Assembly (NCBI RefSeq): GCF_007988885.1
Contig: NZ_BJUZ01000005.1
Coordinates: 42,796 to 106,795 of the forward strand
Direction: 5' to 3'
Origin: Gluconobacter wancherniae NBRC 103581
Lineage (GTDB): Bacteria; Pseudomonadota; Alphaproteobacteria; Acetobacterales; Acetobacteraceae
Length of the DNA stretch: 64,000 nt
This document shows, in pieces, positions 15,374-23,579 of this stretch; the stretch's first letter is position 1; every line of letters starts with the position of its first letter. The notes under the pieces are model-generated. The model searched no databases. It was given only the letters and a program-made list of their open reading frames with translations, and was not told where the DNA came from. The translations under genes and the position numbers were made by a program.

Positions 15374-15595
15374 TTGAGCGATCTTGAAACCCTGTTGCGG
15401 GAAGCGAGGCTCCAGCAGGAAAAGGAGCCTCTTGCCGAGCCTGTTGTGCGGCAAGCAAGCCTGCGGCCATGGGGCATCACGGCCGGGGTGTTTGTCCTGA
15501 TTTTTCTTGGAATCCATTTTCTCTGGCCAGTTCCTGCGAAGCGTGGCCTTCCCTTCTGTGGTCCCACAGTTACGGTATCTTGCCAGAAACCCTGA
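15374..15595 (+). CDS. Small single-span membrane protein
   Basis: 73 residues from a TTG start with AGGAAA nearby, 18 bases after thyX. A charged N-terminal segment (LETLLREARLQQEKEPL) is followed by one transmembrane helix (ITAGVFVLIFLGIHFLW) and a short tail with two Cys. It may be cotranscribed with thyX. The family is not recognised and the gene rests on frame, position and composition only. Confidence 0.5.
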   Translation: MSDLETLLREARLQQEKEPLAEPVVRQASLRPWGITAGVFVLIFLGIHFLWPVPAKRGLPFCGPTVTVSCQKP

Positions 15596-15686
15596 CGGTC
15601 AGATTTGTCGTGGTGTAGTCAGGCTATCCCAATGACTTCCAATCCATGCGAAACCTTTGTGCATTCATGTAGCAAGGAGTTTCGCA

Positions 15687-16418
15687 ATGACCCAACGTGT
15701 CGCCATCGTAACCGGCGGAAGCCGCGGTATCGGTGCAGGAATCGCTCTTAAGCTTGCTGAAGACGGCTATGATGTCGCCTTTTCCTATGCGCGCAATGCA
15801 GCGCGTGCAGAAGAAGTCGCTGCCGAAATTCGTGCCACAGGCCGCCGGGCACTTCCCATTCAGGCAGATGGCGGTTCAGCCGAGGGCAACCGCGCCATTA
15901 TCGCCCGCACTATCCAGGAGTTCGGACGCATCGATGCGCTCGTTTGTAATGCTGGAATGTATCCTTATGGATCAATTGATCAGGCGGAAATCGAACAGAT
16001 CGAGCAGGTTCTGAACCTGAATCTTCGCGCTGTTATGATCGAGACGTCTGAAGCAGTGAAGCATATGACGTCTGGCGGTCGTCTGATTTATATTGGTTCG
16101 GCGTTTGGAGAGCGTTCGCCGTTTCCGGGTATTTCGCTCTATTCCGCAACCAAAGCGGCACTTCCCGGATTTGCACGGGGCGTTGCGCGTGATCTGGGGA
16201 CACGGGGCATTACGGCCAATGTCGTGCAGCCGGGGCCGATCGACACGGAACTTAATCCGGCAGATGGCGAGGGTGCGGCTCTGATCCGCAGTTTCTGTGC
16301 CACAGGCGGGTATGGAAAGGTGTCGGACATTGCAGAGGCCGTGTCATATCTCGCAAGCCCGGCTGCAGGTTATGTCACGGGCACTGTGCTGACTGTCGAT
16401 GGAGGACTGTGCGCCTGA
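15687..16418 (+). CDS. SDR oxidoreductase, FabG-like
   Basis: 243 residues with the classic short-chain dehydrogenase signatures: TGGSRGIGAGIALKLAEDG for nucleotide binding, NAG at the end of strand 4, a catalytic YSATK after IGSAFGERSPFPGI, and QPGPIDTELNPADG. The C-terminal SYLASPAAGYVTGTVLTVDG matches 3-oxoacyl-ACP reductase-type and glucose/polyol dehydrogenase-type SDRs. An NADP(H)-dependent keto reductase is expected but the substrate is open. ATG at 15687 has AAGGAG seven bases upstream. It ends at a strong shared terminator with the aldolase. Confidence 0.88.
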   Translation: MTQRVAIVTGGSRGIGAGIALKLAEDGYDVAFSYARNAARAEEVAAEIRATGRRALPIQADGGSAEGNRAIIARTIQEFGRIDALVCNAGMYPYGSIDQAEIEQIEQVLNLNLRAVMIETSEAVKHMTSGGRLIYIGSAFGERSPFPGISLYSATKAALPGFARGVARDLGTRGITANVVQPGPIDTELNPADGEGAALIRSFCATGGYGKVSDIAEAVSYLASPAAGYVTGTVLTVDGGLCA

Positions 16419-16430
16419 TAGGATCAATCA

Positions 16431-16457
16431 TCTGGCGGAATATTTTATTCCGCCAGA
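16431..16457. terminator. Bidirectional terminator (SDR / fba)
   Basis: A perfect 12-bp stem (TCTGGCGGAATA / TATTCCGCCAGA) around a 3-base loop lies between two convergent genes, 12 bases after one stop and 9 before the other. The stem is AT-rich at the loop and GC-rich at the base, as in intrinsic terminators. Confidence 0.75.
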
Positions 16458-16466
16458 ATGTGCTTC

Positions 16467-17540
16467 TCAGGATTTCGCGATGGAGCGCCCCTTGGCACCA
16501 AGGGTCTCGAAAGCTTCATCCAGGCGCTGGATAATGCTCTTCTCGCCTGCACGCAGCCATTTGCGTGGGTCATACAATGATTTCAGGGGCTTGCCCGAGG
16601 TCGGGTCAATCTGGTGGCGGAAGGCCTCCGGATTTTCAAAGACGCGGGCGCCCACGCCTTCTGCGAATGCGAACTGCACATCCGTATCGATGTTCATCTT
16701 GAACACACCATAGGATACCGCGGCTTCGATATCCGCGACTTCCGAACCCGAACCGCCGTGGAAAACCAGGCTGAGCGGCTTTGGTCCCGTTTTTGCCACT
16801 GCTGCGACAGCCTGCTGGGAGGCAAGAAGAATCTCGGGGCGCAGCTTGACGTTCCCAGGCTTATAGACGCCATGGACGTTACCGAAAGACGCCGCGATGG
16901 ACACTGTGCCGAGAGGGGCCAGCAGTTCCCAGGCGCGCAGAACGTCTTCGGGTTGCGTGTAGAGATGCGCGTTGTCCGCACCCTCTTCAAGGTCATGGCC
17001 AACGCCATCTTCCTCGCCGCCGGTTACGCCCAGTTCGATTTCGAGTCCCATGCCCAGAGGCGCAAGGCGCTTAAGCATCTCAGCCGAGGTTTCCAGATTT
17101 TTCTCGATCGGTTCGGCTGAAAGGTCGAGCATATGTGATGTGAAGAGAGGGCGTCCTGTGGCGGCAAACTCGTCTTCGCTGAGGCTGATCAGGTCATCGA
17201 GCCACGGAACAAGCTTGCGATCGGCGTGGTCGGTATGGAGGATGACCGCAATCCCGTATTCCTTCGCCAGAAGGTGGACATGGCGCGCAAGGGAAGCAGC
17301 ACCAAGGACGCGGGCACGGTGCGCATCCGGGAGGCCTTCTCCGGCAAAGAAGCGTGCACCACCGTTGGATGCCTGAATAATGACGTCTGATCCATTGCGG
17401 GCTGCGGCTTCAAGGACGGCGTTGACGCTGTTCGTTCCAACGACATTGACGGCCGGCAGGGCGTATCCGCCGTCCCGGCAGGCATCAAGCAGAGTGCGGT
17501 AGTCTGCGCCACTGACGACGCCTGGAGAGATGCTTGGCAT
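16467..17540 (-). CDS. fba: Class II fructose-bisphosphate aldolase
   Basis: 357 residues, the usual length of the class II Zn2+-dependent enzyme that interconverts fructose-1,6-bisphosphate with dihydroxyacetone phosphate and glyceraldehyde-3-phosphate. Seen motifs: VVGTNSVNAVLEAAARNGSD, the Zn-ligand region VILHTDHADRKLVPWL, GVTGGEEDGVG, FGNVHGVYKPGN, and the phosphate loop FHGGSGSEVADIEAAVSYGV followed by KMNIDTDVQFA. These are the Zn-binding His residues and catalytic Asp region of E. coli-type FbaA. Acetic acid bacteria rely on the pentose phosphate route, so it may serve gluconeogenic and regenerative flow. The start at 17540 is the first ATG. Confidence 0.93.
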   Translation of the reverse strand: MPSISPGVVSGADYRTLLDACRDGGYALPAVNVVGTNSVNAVLEAAARNGSDVIIQASNGGARFFAGEGLPDAHRARVLGAASLARHVHLLAKEYGIAVILHTDHADRKLVPWLDDLISLSEDEFAATGRPLFTSHMLDLSAEPIEKNLETSAEMLKRLAPLGMGLEIELGVTGGEEDGVGHDLEEGADNAHLYTQPEDVLRAWELLAPLGTVSIAASFGNVHGVYKPGNVKLRPEILLASQQAVAAVAKTGPKPLSLVFHGGSGSEVADIEAAVSYGVFKMNIDTDVQFAFAEGVGARVFENPEAFRHQIDPTSGKPLKSLYDPRKWLRAGEKSIIQRLDEAFETLGAKGRSIAKS

Positions 17541-17710
17541 GGTGGGCTCCGGATCACAGGAGACAAAGAGGCATGTGCCTCAGACAGGAAACGTGCATTG
17601 TATATGTGAGAACGTATGACAAGTCAGCGGTTCGCACGTTTTGGTGTTTTGTGACCTAGTGTGCAGCTGTGTTGCCTGTTGTGCTTTCCGCACGGTATCA
17701 TGGAGGCATT

Positions 17711-18475
17711 ATGGCACCGAATCTCTCCGATCCAGATCTCCCTGCCCGCATTCTCGTGGTCGAAGACGACGCGGGAATGAGAACACTCATCCTGCGCGCG
17801 TTGCAGGGTGGGGGTTTCCGCGTCCGTGGCGTTTCCAGTGGCGAGGAAATGTGGGCTGCTCTCGATGTGGCACCTGTGGACCTCATCATTCTCGATGTCA
17901 TGCTTCCGGGCGTGAGTGGCATTGAGCTCTGTCGTGCTCTGCGCAATGGGCAGGGTGCGGCACATCCGAACGAAACCGCGCCTGCGCAGGTCCCCATCAT
18001 TATGGTTTCCGCGCGTGCTGAAGAACGTGATCGTGTGACGGGTCTTGAGATTGGCGCGGATGACTACGTGCCCAAGCCTTTCGGCCAGCGTGAGCTTCTT
18101 GCCCGTGTTCGTGCCGTTCTGCGTCGCGGAAGCGTGGGCACGTCTACTGAAAAGGTTCGCCGTGAGACGTTGCGTTTCGCAGGGTGGACACTGGATCTTC
18201 GCCGCCGGGAACTGACGGATCCAACAGGTGCGACGGTCGATATCTCAGGCGCTGAGCACGATCTGTTGACGAGCTTCCTGGACAATCCACAGCGCGTGAT
18301 CGCCCGTGACCGTCTGCTGGAACTGTCCCGAACACGTCTGGGTGATGTCTCTGATCGCAGCATCGATGTGTTGGTCAGCCGATTGCGCCGCAAGCTCGGG
18401 CATGATGCCGATACGCTGATTCGCACAGTGCGCGGTCTTGGATACATTTTCGTTGCAGAGGTTGAGCGGGTCTGA
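17711..18475 (+). CDS. OmpR/PhoB family response regulator
   Basis: 254 residues from ATG 17711, which has GGAGG five to six bases upstream. The receiver domain (about 1-130) has the acid pocket VVEDDAGMR, the phosphorylation Asp in LIILDVMLPGVSG, and PIIMVSARAE with the switch residue and KPFGQRELLARVRAVLRR with the conserved Lys. A winged-helix domain follows, ending LGDVSDRSIDVLVSRLRRKL and VRGLGYIFV. It resembles OmpR more than PhoB in the recognition region. The histidine kinase gene follows immediately. Stimulus and targets cannot be told from sequence. Confidence 0.92.
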   Translation: MAPNLSDPDLPARILVVEDDAGMRTLILRALQGGGFRVRGVSSGEEMWAALDVAPVDLIILDVMLPGVSGIELCRALRNGQGAAHPNETAPAQVPIIMVSARAEERDRVTGLEIGADDYVPKPFGQRELLARVRAVLRRGSVGTSTEKVRRETLRFAGWTLDLRRRELTDPTGATVDISGAEHDLLTSFLDNPQRVIARDRLLELSRTRLGDVSDRSIDVLVSRLRRKLGHDADTLIRTVRGLGYIFVAEVERV

Positions 18476-18504
18476 CTGGCGCGCACCGCATATTACTTTG
18501 GCCT

Positions 18505-19878
18505 TTGGGTCTTGTCGGGAGGGTCACTGTCGTACTCGCAGTGGCCATCACGATGGTCTTCCTGGCCAATGCTGTTTTCTACGAAGAAGCTGAAACCTAT
18601 ATCGTCGATGATGCGCGGATTGCGCAGCTTGGCGAGGCTCTCAGCACGGATTTGCGTGTTCTGGCGGCAGCGCCCCTTACACAGCGGTCTTTCCTTGCCG
18701 TGATGCTTTCGGGCGCGGAGCTCAATCTGAGCTGGCAGCCCGTGAATACTGTGCCTGCCAGACATGGCGCGCATTTGTCCTATGGACTCGGGCAACTTAC
18801 CCGACGCCTGATCGAGAATGATCCGGCGCTCGTCCATGCTCATCTTTCGCTTTATACGATTGGCGCCGGTGTTTCGGACGTCATGGGTTCCGTCCAGCTT
18901 CCGGACGGTAGCTTTATTTTCTTTCGCGTGCCAGGAATGCTCGGTCGCCACCAGCATGTTACCCGCGGACTTGCGTCTGCCGCCATCGTCGCTGGTGCGG
19001 TTGTGCTGGCTGCGACGATGCTTGTTCGCGGCCTGAGCATGCCTCTACGCGCGCTGGCAGGTGTTGCTGACCGGATTGGCTCAAACGAGACGTGGGTCCC
19101 GCTGGATGAGCGCGGACCTCGCGAAGTCCGTGGTCTCGCGCGCGCCATGAACGCCATGCAGAAGCGGATTCAAAGCCTGATTAACGATCGTACGCAGGCG
19201 CTTGCGGCTGTATCACACGATCTGCGGACGCCCCTCACAAGGCTTAGGCTGCGATGTGGGTTTCTGAATGATGGTGAAGCCCAGTCTGCGATCGAAGCGG
19301 ATCTGGACGAAATGGAAGCCATGGTGAATGGCGTTCTTGCCTATCTTTCAGGCGCGGATGATCCGGAGGTTCCCAGAACGATCAATCTTGTTGCGACTCT
19401 GGCCACGCTTCTGGACGACCACGCCGACCGTGGGCGGGATGCACGATATGAAGGACCGGACAGAGCGCTCGTCAGGGTGCGGCCTCTGGCGATCAAGCGC
19501 GTTCTGTCCAATCTGATCGAAAACGCTCTTAATTACGGCGGTAATGTTCTGGCAACGCTTGAGCGTACCGCAGATGGTGGTGTGCAGGTTTCCATCAGCG
19601 ATAATGGCCCCGGCATTCCCGAGAGCGAATATGAACGTGTTCTGGCCCCTTTCTACAGGCTGGAGAGCTCACGCTCCCGACAGACGGGCGGTATGGGACT
19701 CGGGCTGGCTATTGTGACGCGTGAAATTGCTCGAGAGGGGGGATACCTTAAACTCGGGCGTGGAGATGCCTCTAAGGGATATGGTGGGCTGTGTGCCACA
19801 ATCGTGCTTCCTCCATCGGAGGAGCCGGTCTCAGCGCGCGGAAGCAGGACTAATCCGGTCCGGGGTCTTGCTTCCTGA
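18505..19878 (+). CDS. Sensor histidine kinase, EnvZ-like
   Basis: About 457 residues. The N-terminal membrane helix (VVLAVAITMVFLANAVFY) is followed by a periplasmic domain of about 120 residues, a second helix (AAIVAGAVVLAATMLVRG), and a HAMP linker. The dimerisation domain has the phospho-His in AAVSHDLRTPLTRLRLR, and the ATPase domain has NLIENALNYGG, DNGPGIPESEYE and GGMGLGLAIV. No ATG opens the frame. The TTG at 18505 has no visible ribosome site and the first helix begins almost at once, so a non-ATG start upstream (the frame is open from 18466, including a CTG at 18472) that overlaps the regulator stop is possible. It pairs with the response regulator. Confidence 0.88.
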   Translation: MGLVGRVTVVLAVAITMVFLANAVFYEEAETYIVDDARIAQLGEALSTDLRVLAAAPLTQRSFLAVMLSGAELNLSWQPVNTVPARHGAHLSYGLGQLTRRLIENDPALVHAHLSLYTIGAGVSDVMGSVQLPDGSFIFFRVPGMLGRHQHVTRGLASAAIVAGAVVLAATMLVRGLSMPLRALAGVADRIGSNETWVPLDERGPREVRGLARAMNAMQKRIQSLINDRTQALAAVSHDLRTPLTRLRLRCGFLNDGEAQSAIEADLDEMEAMVNGVLAYLSGADDPEVPRTINLVATLATLLDDHADRGRDARYEGPDRALVRVRPLAIKRVLSNLIENALNYGGNVLATLERTADGGVQVSISDNGPGIPESEYERVLAPFYRLESSRSRQTGGMGLGLAIVTREIAREGGYLKLGRGDASKGYGGLCATIVLPPSEEPVSARGSRTNPVRGLAS

Positions 19879-19920
19879 ATTAAAGTGGCACATCTCAAGG
19901 GCAACTGGAGAATGAGAGCC

Positions 19921-20493
19921 ATGACTTCAATGCTGATCGAGACTGAGGATACCCCGAACCCCGCGACCCTGAAATTTCTTCCGGGTCGCAGCGTGACGGG
20001 CGATTCCCGTCCTGTTGATTTTGGCGATGCGGATGCGGCTGTAGGTCGTTCGGCGCTTGCGGAATCATTGTTTGATCTTCCGGATGTGCGACGTGTGTTT
20101 CTGGGAAGCAACTTCGTTTCCATCACCAAGGCTGATGGTGTCAGCTGGGGTGATGTGAAGCCTGTCGTGCTCACTGCGCTGACGGAATTCTTTGCGACTG
20201 GCCGACCGGTTCTGGCGGGTCATCAGGATACTGTCGAACATGATATCGCCCCTGAAGACAAGGAAGTCGTGGCTCAGATCCGCGAGCTTCTTGATACACG
20301 GGTCCGTCCGGCTGTTGCTGGGGACGGTGGCGATATCGCATTCCGTGGCTACAAGGACGGCATCGTATACCTGACGATGCAGGGTGCATGTTCGGGTTGC
20401 CCGTCTTCCCGCGCGACGCTTAAGCATGGCGTCGAGAACATGCTCCGTCATTACGTGCCGGAAGTGGTTGCGGTCGAGCAGGTCGAGGATTGA
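19921..20493 (+). CDS. nfuA: NfuA/NifU-like Fe-S scaffold protein
   Basis: 190 residues. The N-terminal Nfu_N/HIRA domain begins LIETEDTPNPATLKFLPG and continues LFDLPDVRRVFLGSNFVSI. The C-terminal NifU domain (about 110-190) has the cluster-binding CxxC in GACSGCPSSRATLKHG, preceded by VAGDGGDIAFRGYKDGIVYL. It should assemble and hand on [4Fe-4S] clusters. The ATG at 19921 gives the usual N-terminus; an ATG at 19912 with GGAG just before is an alternative. It precedes a nitroreductase and tsaB, all on the same strand with short gaps. Confidence 0.92.
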   Translation: MTSMLIETEDTPNPATLKFLPGRSVTGDSRPVDFGDADAAVGRSALAESLFDLPDVRRVFLGSNFVSITKADGVSWGDVKPVVLTALTEFFATGRPVLAGHQDTVEHDIAPEDKEVVAQIRELLDTRVRPAVAGDGGDIAFRGYKDGIVYLTMQGACSGCPSSRATLKHGVENMLRHYVPEVVAVEQVED

Positions 20494-20496
20494 GGA

Positions 20497-21150
20497 ATGG
20501 AGCAGCAGACATCTGACCTGCCCGTAATGGATATGAACGAAACGGCTGTACCGTCTGGTCCGGTGCCGGGTGCGGAGAAGCTGTTTACGGATGCGAGAAC
20601 ACCACAGGCGTTTTCGCCGCGTCCGGTCAGTGAAGATGTTCTGCGTCGCCTGTATGATCTGGTGAAGCTTGGCCCAACCTCGGGTAACTGCTCTCCGGGT
20701 CGTTTTGTCTTTCTGACTAATCAGGATTCGCGTGAGCGCATTCGCCCTGCGCTGTCTCCAGGGAATGTTGAGCGGGCCATGAGTGCCCCGGTTCTGGCCG
20801 TTATCTGTCAGGACCCATTGTTCTTTGAGACATTGCCGCGGCTTGGGTCTCAGGAAGGTCTGCGGGACTGGTTTGCAGCAGATGTCGGCCTTTCGGAAGA
20901 AACGGCGTTTCGTAATAGTACGCTAGAAGGCGGCTATCTGATTATTGCTGCGCGAATGCTTGGCCTGTCAGTGATGCCAATGTCTGGTTTCGATAGCTTC
21001 ATGGTTGAAGATGCGCTTCTTGCGGCAACGGGTTGGCGGGCAAATTTTCTGGTTGGTCTAGGCTATCCGGCAGAAAACGAACCACATCCAGATCATGCAG
21101 TACCCCGGGCACCTCGTCTTGATTTCGGTGAAGCCTGTCTGTGTCTCTGA
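20497..21150 (+). CDS. Nitroreductase family protein, RutE/HadB-like (malonic semialdehyde reductase)
   Basis: 217 residues with the flavin-reductase fold of the nitroreductase family. LVKLGPTSGNCSPGRFVFL is the RutE-type segment that binds FMN, and SAPVLAVICQDPLFF and NSTLEGGYLIIAARMLGL follow, ending in LGYPAENEPHPDHAVPRAPRL. RutE-type enzymes reduce malonic semialdehyde in pyrimidine breakdown, but no other rut genes are nearby, so the assignment by subfamily is tentative. It starts 3 bases after nfuA and overlaps tsaB by 10 bases. Confidence 0.82.
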   Translation: MEQQTSDLPVMDMNETAVPSGPVPGAEKLFTDARTPQAFSPRPVSEDVLRRLYDLVKLGPTSGNCSPGRFVFLTNQDSRERIRPALSPGNVERAMSAPVLAVICQDPLFFETLPRLGSQEGLRDWFAADVGLSEETAFRNSTLEGGYLIIAARMLGLSVMPMSGFDSFMVEDALLAATGWRANFLVGLGYPAENEPHPDHAVPRAPRLDFGEACLCL

Positions 21151-21767
21151 AAACTCTGGTTTTTAATGGCGCCGGTGCTGGTGCGGGACACACCAACCTG
21201 ATCGCACTGATTGAGGGGGAAAATGTTGTCGCGCAGCGCCTCATAACGGGGCGGGGTGCATCTGAGCAGTTTGCTCCTCTGGTGCGTGATCTTCTTCATG
21301 AAGCGGGCTGGGCAGGGGCGCCCGACCTGGTTGCAGCTGTCGTCGGGCCAGGTTCGTTTACGGGATTGCGGGCATCATTGTCTTTGGCGGCAGGGTTGTC
21401 GGCTGGCTGGGGATGTCCGGTAGCGGGTGTGACGCTTGGGGCAGCCATCCGCGCCACGCTCGGCCGCCCAGATGTAACCTGCGTCAGTGTTGCGCGTCGT
21501 GGACGTGTTTTTGTGGACAGCCCGGAAGGGGCCGTTATCGCAGTCCAAACGGATGTGTTGGATGCTTCATGCTGGAAAGCTGCGGCCGGAGATGCCGTCG
21601 CTGAGGTGTTCGGTCTTTCATGTGAAGTGCTTGATTGTGTTGCGCCAACGGCGTTGGGCATTTTGCATGCAGCCCGAGACGGGCGCTCCCGGCCTCTGAT
21701 GCCACTGTATGTGGACCCGCCTGAGGCTAAGCCTCCGGCTACAGGGCTTCGTCCCGCTCCTTTATGA
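21141..21767 (+). CDS. tsaB: tRNA threonylcarbamoyladenosine synthesis protein TsaB
   Basis: 208 residues from a GTG start that overlaps the preceding gene by 10 bases. TsaB is the dimerisation partner of TsaD in making t6A37 of ANN-decoding tRNAs. The ASKHA-fold N-terminal lobe is recognisable: SEQFAPLVRDLLHEAGW, AAVVGPGSFTGLRASLSLA, which is the TsaB hallmark (VxxGPGSFTGLR). The C-terminal lobe is shorter than the E. coli protein. It overlaps rimI by 4 bases (ATGA). tsaB-rimI pairing is common in bacteria. Confidence 0.9.
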   Translation: MSLKTLVFNGAGAGAGHTNLIALIEGENVVAQRLITGRGASEQFAPLVRDLLHEAGWAGAPDLVAAVVGPGSFTGLRASLSLAAGLSAGWGCPVAGVTLGAAIRATLGRPDVTCVSVARRGRVFVDSPEGAVIAVQTDVLDASCWKAAAGDAVAEVFGLSCEVLDCVAPTALGILHAARDGRSRPLMPLYVDPPEAKPPATGLRPAPL

Positions 21768-22198
21768 CATTGCACGATATTCGGGTTTCCCGACTGGGCA
21801 GTGGCTGTGAAGCGCTGCTCGCGGCCATGCACGCGGAAGCGTTCGAAGCTGGAGAAGTATGGGACGAGGCTTCTTTTGGCTCTTTGCTCAGTATTCGGGG
21901 GACTGAAGCGATTGTGGCCATGGTTGAAGGGCAGCCCGCAGGATTTCTGCTCCTGCGGACAATTGCTGATGAAAGTGAAATCCTGACGCTGGCTGTCCGT
22001 CCGAATGTAAGGCGTCTGGGAATCGGAGCATGTCTCGTTCGGGAAAGTATGAAAGATTATTCAGTATTTCTTGAAGTATCTGTTCTTAACAAAGGCGCGT
22101 TACGCTTGTATAAGCGGTGTGGTTTTAGTGAAGTCGGTTGCCGATCTTCGTATTACGCGGATGGCTCAGACGCTCTCGTGCTTTTGTTCAAGCCTTGA
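21764..22198 (+). CDS. rimI: GNAT acetyltransferase RimI-like
   Basis: 144 residues, coupled to tsaB by a 4-base ATGA overlap. The acetyl-CoA site is LAVRPNVRRLGIGACLVRESM, with the R-x-x-G-x-G/A pyrophosphate loop, and the C-terminal half has VSVLNKGALRLYKRCGFSEVG followed by SSYYADGSDALVL, both typical of RimI. E. coli RimI acetylates ribosomal protein S18. Its 3' end overlaps the convergent TusA-like gene by 11 bases. Confidence 0.86.
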   Translation: MTLHDIRVSRLGSGCEALLAAMHAEAFEAGEVWDEASFGSLLSIRGTEAIVAMVEGQPAGFLLLRTIADESEILTLAVRPNVRRLGIGACLVRESMKDYSVFLEVSVLNKGALRLYKRCGFSEVGCRSSYYADGSDALVLLFKP

Positions 22199-22430
22199 CC
22201 ACCCTGAAACAATAGTCTTCTGCCGCCTCGGAAGTGCCTGAAGTTTCGAGGATTTCGTGTCCAAGGCTTCTGATGGAAGAAGCCACATTTCTACGAGGCT
22301 CTTCACCTTTCACAAGAATGTTGATGACTTCTCCGGAAGTCATGTTGTCCAGGCGTAGCCGCACATGCACTGTTGTCATTGGGCAAATCAGGTGCCGGAC
22401 ATCAAGAACATTTATGTCATTTTTTGTCAT
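22188..22430 (-). CDS. TusA/SirA/YedF family protein
   Basis: 80 residues with the two-layer fold of the TusA family. It opens NVLDVRHLICPMTTVHVRLRL, contains the family Cys-Pro motif, and ends in HEILETSGTSEAAEDYCFRV. In TusA the CPxP motif carries a persulfide Cys; here it reads CPMT, so the second Pro is missing while the Cys is kept. A sulfur-relay role or a redox role is possible. It is convergent with rimI and overlaps its end by 11 bases, and it is divergent from mucR. Confidence 0.8.
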   Translation of the reverse strand: MTKNDINVLDVRHLICPMTTVHVRLRLDNMTSGEVINILVKGEEPRRNVASSIRSLGHEILETSGTSEAAEDYCFRVVKA

Positions 22431-22516
22431 TTACGTTTCCCTATAAGATATATGCTTGCAGTATGTTTTTTATTACTGCTACATGCGCGTCTCCACAGGA
22501 TGAAGAAGGTTTAATA

Positions 22517-22924
22517 ATGTCGCAAGAGTCCGATGTTCTTGGCATGCGCCGTCTGACAGCGCAGATCATTACCGCTTATGTTTCCAGCCATGATATTGCT
22601 TCCGAGGCGCTTCCGGCTCTGATCCGGTCCGTCCACGAAGCTCTTGCGAATGTGGAAGTCCCGGAAGAAGTCCCTGCTGAAAAGCCGACACCTGCCGTTC
22701 CGCCGCGCAAGTCTGTATTCCCTGACTACATCATCTGCCTTGAAGATGGAAAGAAGCTGAAGCTTCTGCGTCGTCACCTCAAGACAGCCTACAACATGAC
22801 ACCGCAGGAATACCGTGAGCGTTGGGGTCTGCCGCCGGAATATCCGATGGTTGCACCGAACTACGCCAGCCATCGTTCCTCGCTCGCGCGCAAGATCGGT
22901 CTGGGCCGTCGTCGCGAAGACTGA
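22517..22924 (+). CDS. mucR: MucR/Ros family zinc-finger transcriptional regulator
   Basis: 135 residues from the ATG at 22517. Typical features are the N-terminal helix LTAQIITAYVSSHDI, the PRKSVFPDYIICLEDGKKLK segment that resembles the Ros zinc-finger region, then LRRHLKTAYNMTPQEYRERW, WGLPPEYPMVAPNYA and the tail SSLARKIGLGRR. Instead of a full Cys2His2 finger, the segment has only one Cys (YIICLEDG) followed by RRHLKTAY, consistent with the MucR/Ros homologue type in which zinc is not always kept. In other alphaproteobacteria it controls exopolysaccharide, motility and cell-cycle genes. Confidence 0.92.
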   Translation: MSQESDVLGMRRLTAQIITAYVSSHDIASEALPALIRSVHEALANVEVPEEVPAEKPTPAVPPRKSVFPDYIICLEDGKKLKLLRRHLKTAYNMTPQEYRERWGLPPEYPMVAPNYASHRSSLARKIGLGRRRED

Positions 22925-22941
22925 GACCGAACTAACATATT

Positions 22942-22967
22942 GCCCCTGTGACTTCATCCGCAGGGGC
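22942..22967 (+). terminator. Hairpin downstream of mucR
   Basis: A GC-rich 7-bp stem (GCCCCTG / CAGGGGC) with a 12-base loop starts 18 bases after the mucR stop, in the short gap before the fur gene. It has no T run, so it may only attenuate. Confidence 0.45.
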
Positions 22968-23027
22968 GGTATGCTGTTCTGACAGTAAAATTGGACAAGC
23001 TGATCCTTTATCGGCTAGGCCGCAGAC

Positions 23028-23579
23028 ATGGTGGTGAGCACAAAATCTGTGGATAGAAATCCCCGAGCCGGCAGTCGGCGTTCTCCTGCTTCCGGAATCG
23101 TAGATGATTCGCCGATAGCGCGCCTCTGTGTGCAGAACGGTCTGAAGATGACCGGGCAGCGACGTGTCATCGCCCATGTGCTTTCCGAAGCCGAAGATCA
23201 CCCGGATGTTGAAGAGCTTTATCGACGCGCCTCTGCGCTCGACAGCCGTATTTCCGTAGCTACCGTCTATCGGACAGTCAGGCTTCTGGAAGAAAAGGGT
23301 ATTCTGGCCCGCCGTGATTTCGGCGGTGGTCGTGCCCGATATGAGGCCAGTGAAAATGGCCATCATTATCATATCATCGACGTTGACAGCGGCCGTGTGG
23401 TTGAATTCGAGAATGATGAACCGGTCATTCTTCTGACGCAGATTGCCGAAAAGCTCGGTTTTGATCTTGTGTCTCACCGCATAGAGCTGTTTGCCCGTCG
23501 ACGTGGGGGAAGTCGTTCTGCCTCTTCGGAGACGAAGGCAAAGAGCGACAGCATCAACACAGAGACGAGCGGATCATGA
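23028..23579 (+). CDS. fur: Fur family transcriptional regulator
   Basis: 183 residues with the Fur winged-helix domain: LKMTGQRRVIAHVLSEAEDH, LYRRASALDSRISVATVYRT and VRLLEEKGILARRDFGGGRA. The metal-binding dimerisation domain has YHIIDVDSGRVVEF, which includes the HHxHxxC-like His pair, then EKLGFDLVSHRIELF. No C-terminal CxxC structural zinc pairs are present, as in many alphaproteobacterial Fur/Mur proteins, so an iron or manganese role is equally possible. The C-terminus has an extra Ser-rich, charged tail (about residues 155-183). It overlaps olsB by 4 bases. Confidence 0.9.
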   Translation: MVVSTKSVDRNPRAGSRRSPASGIVDDSPIARLCVQNGLKMTGQRRVIAHVLSEAEDHPDVEELYRRASALDSRISVATVYRTVRLLEEKGILARRDFGGGRARYEASENGHHYHIIDVDSGRVVEFENDEPVILLTQIAEKLGFDLVSHRIELFARRRGGSRSASSETKAKSDSINTETSGS

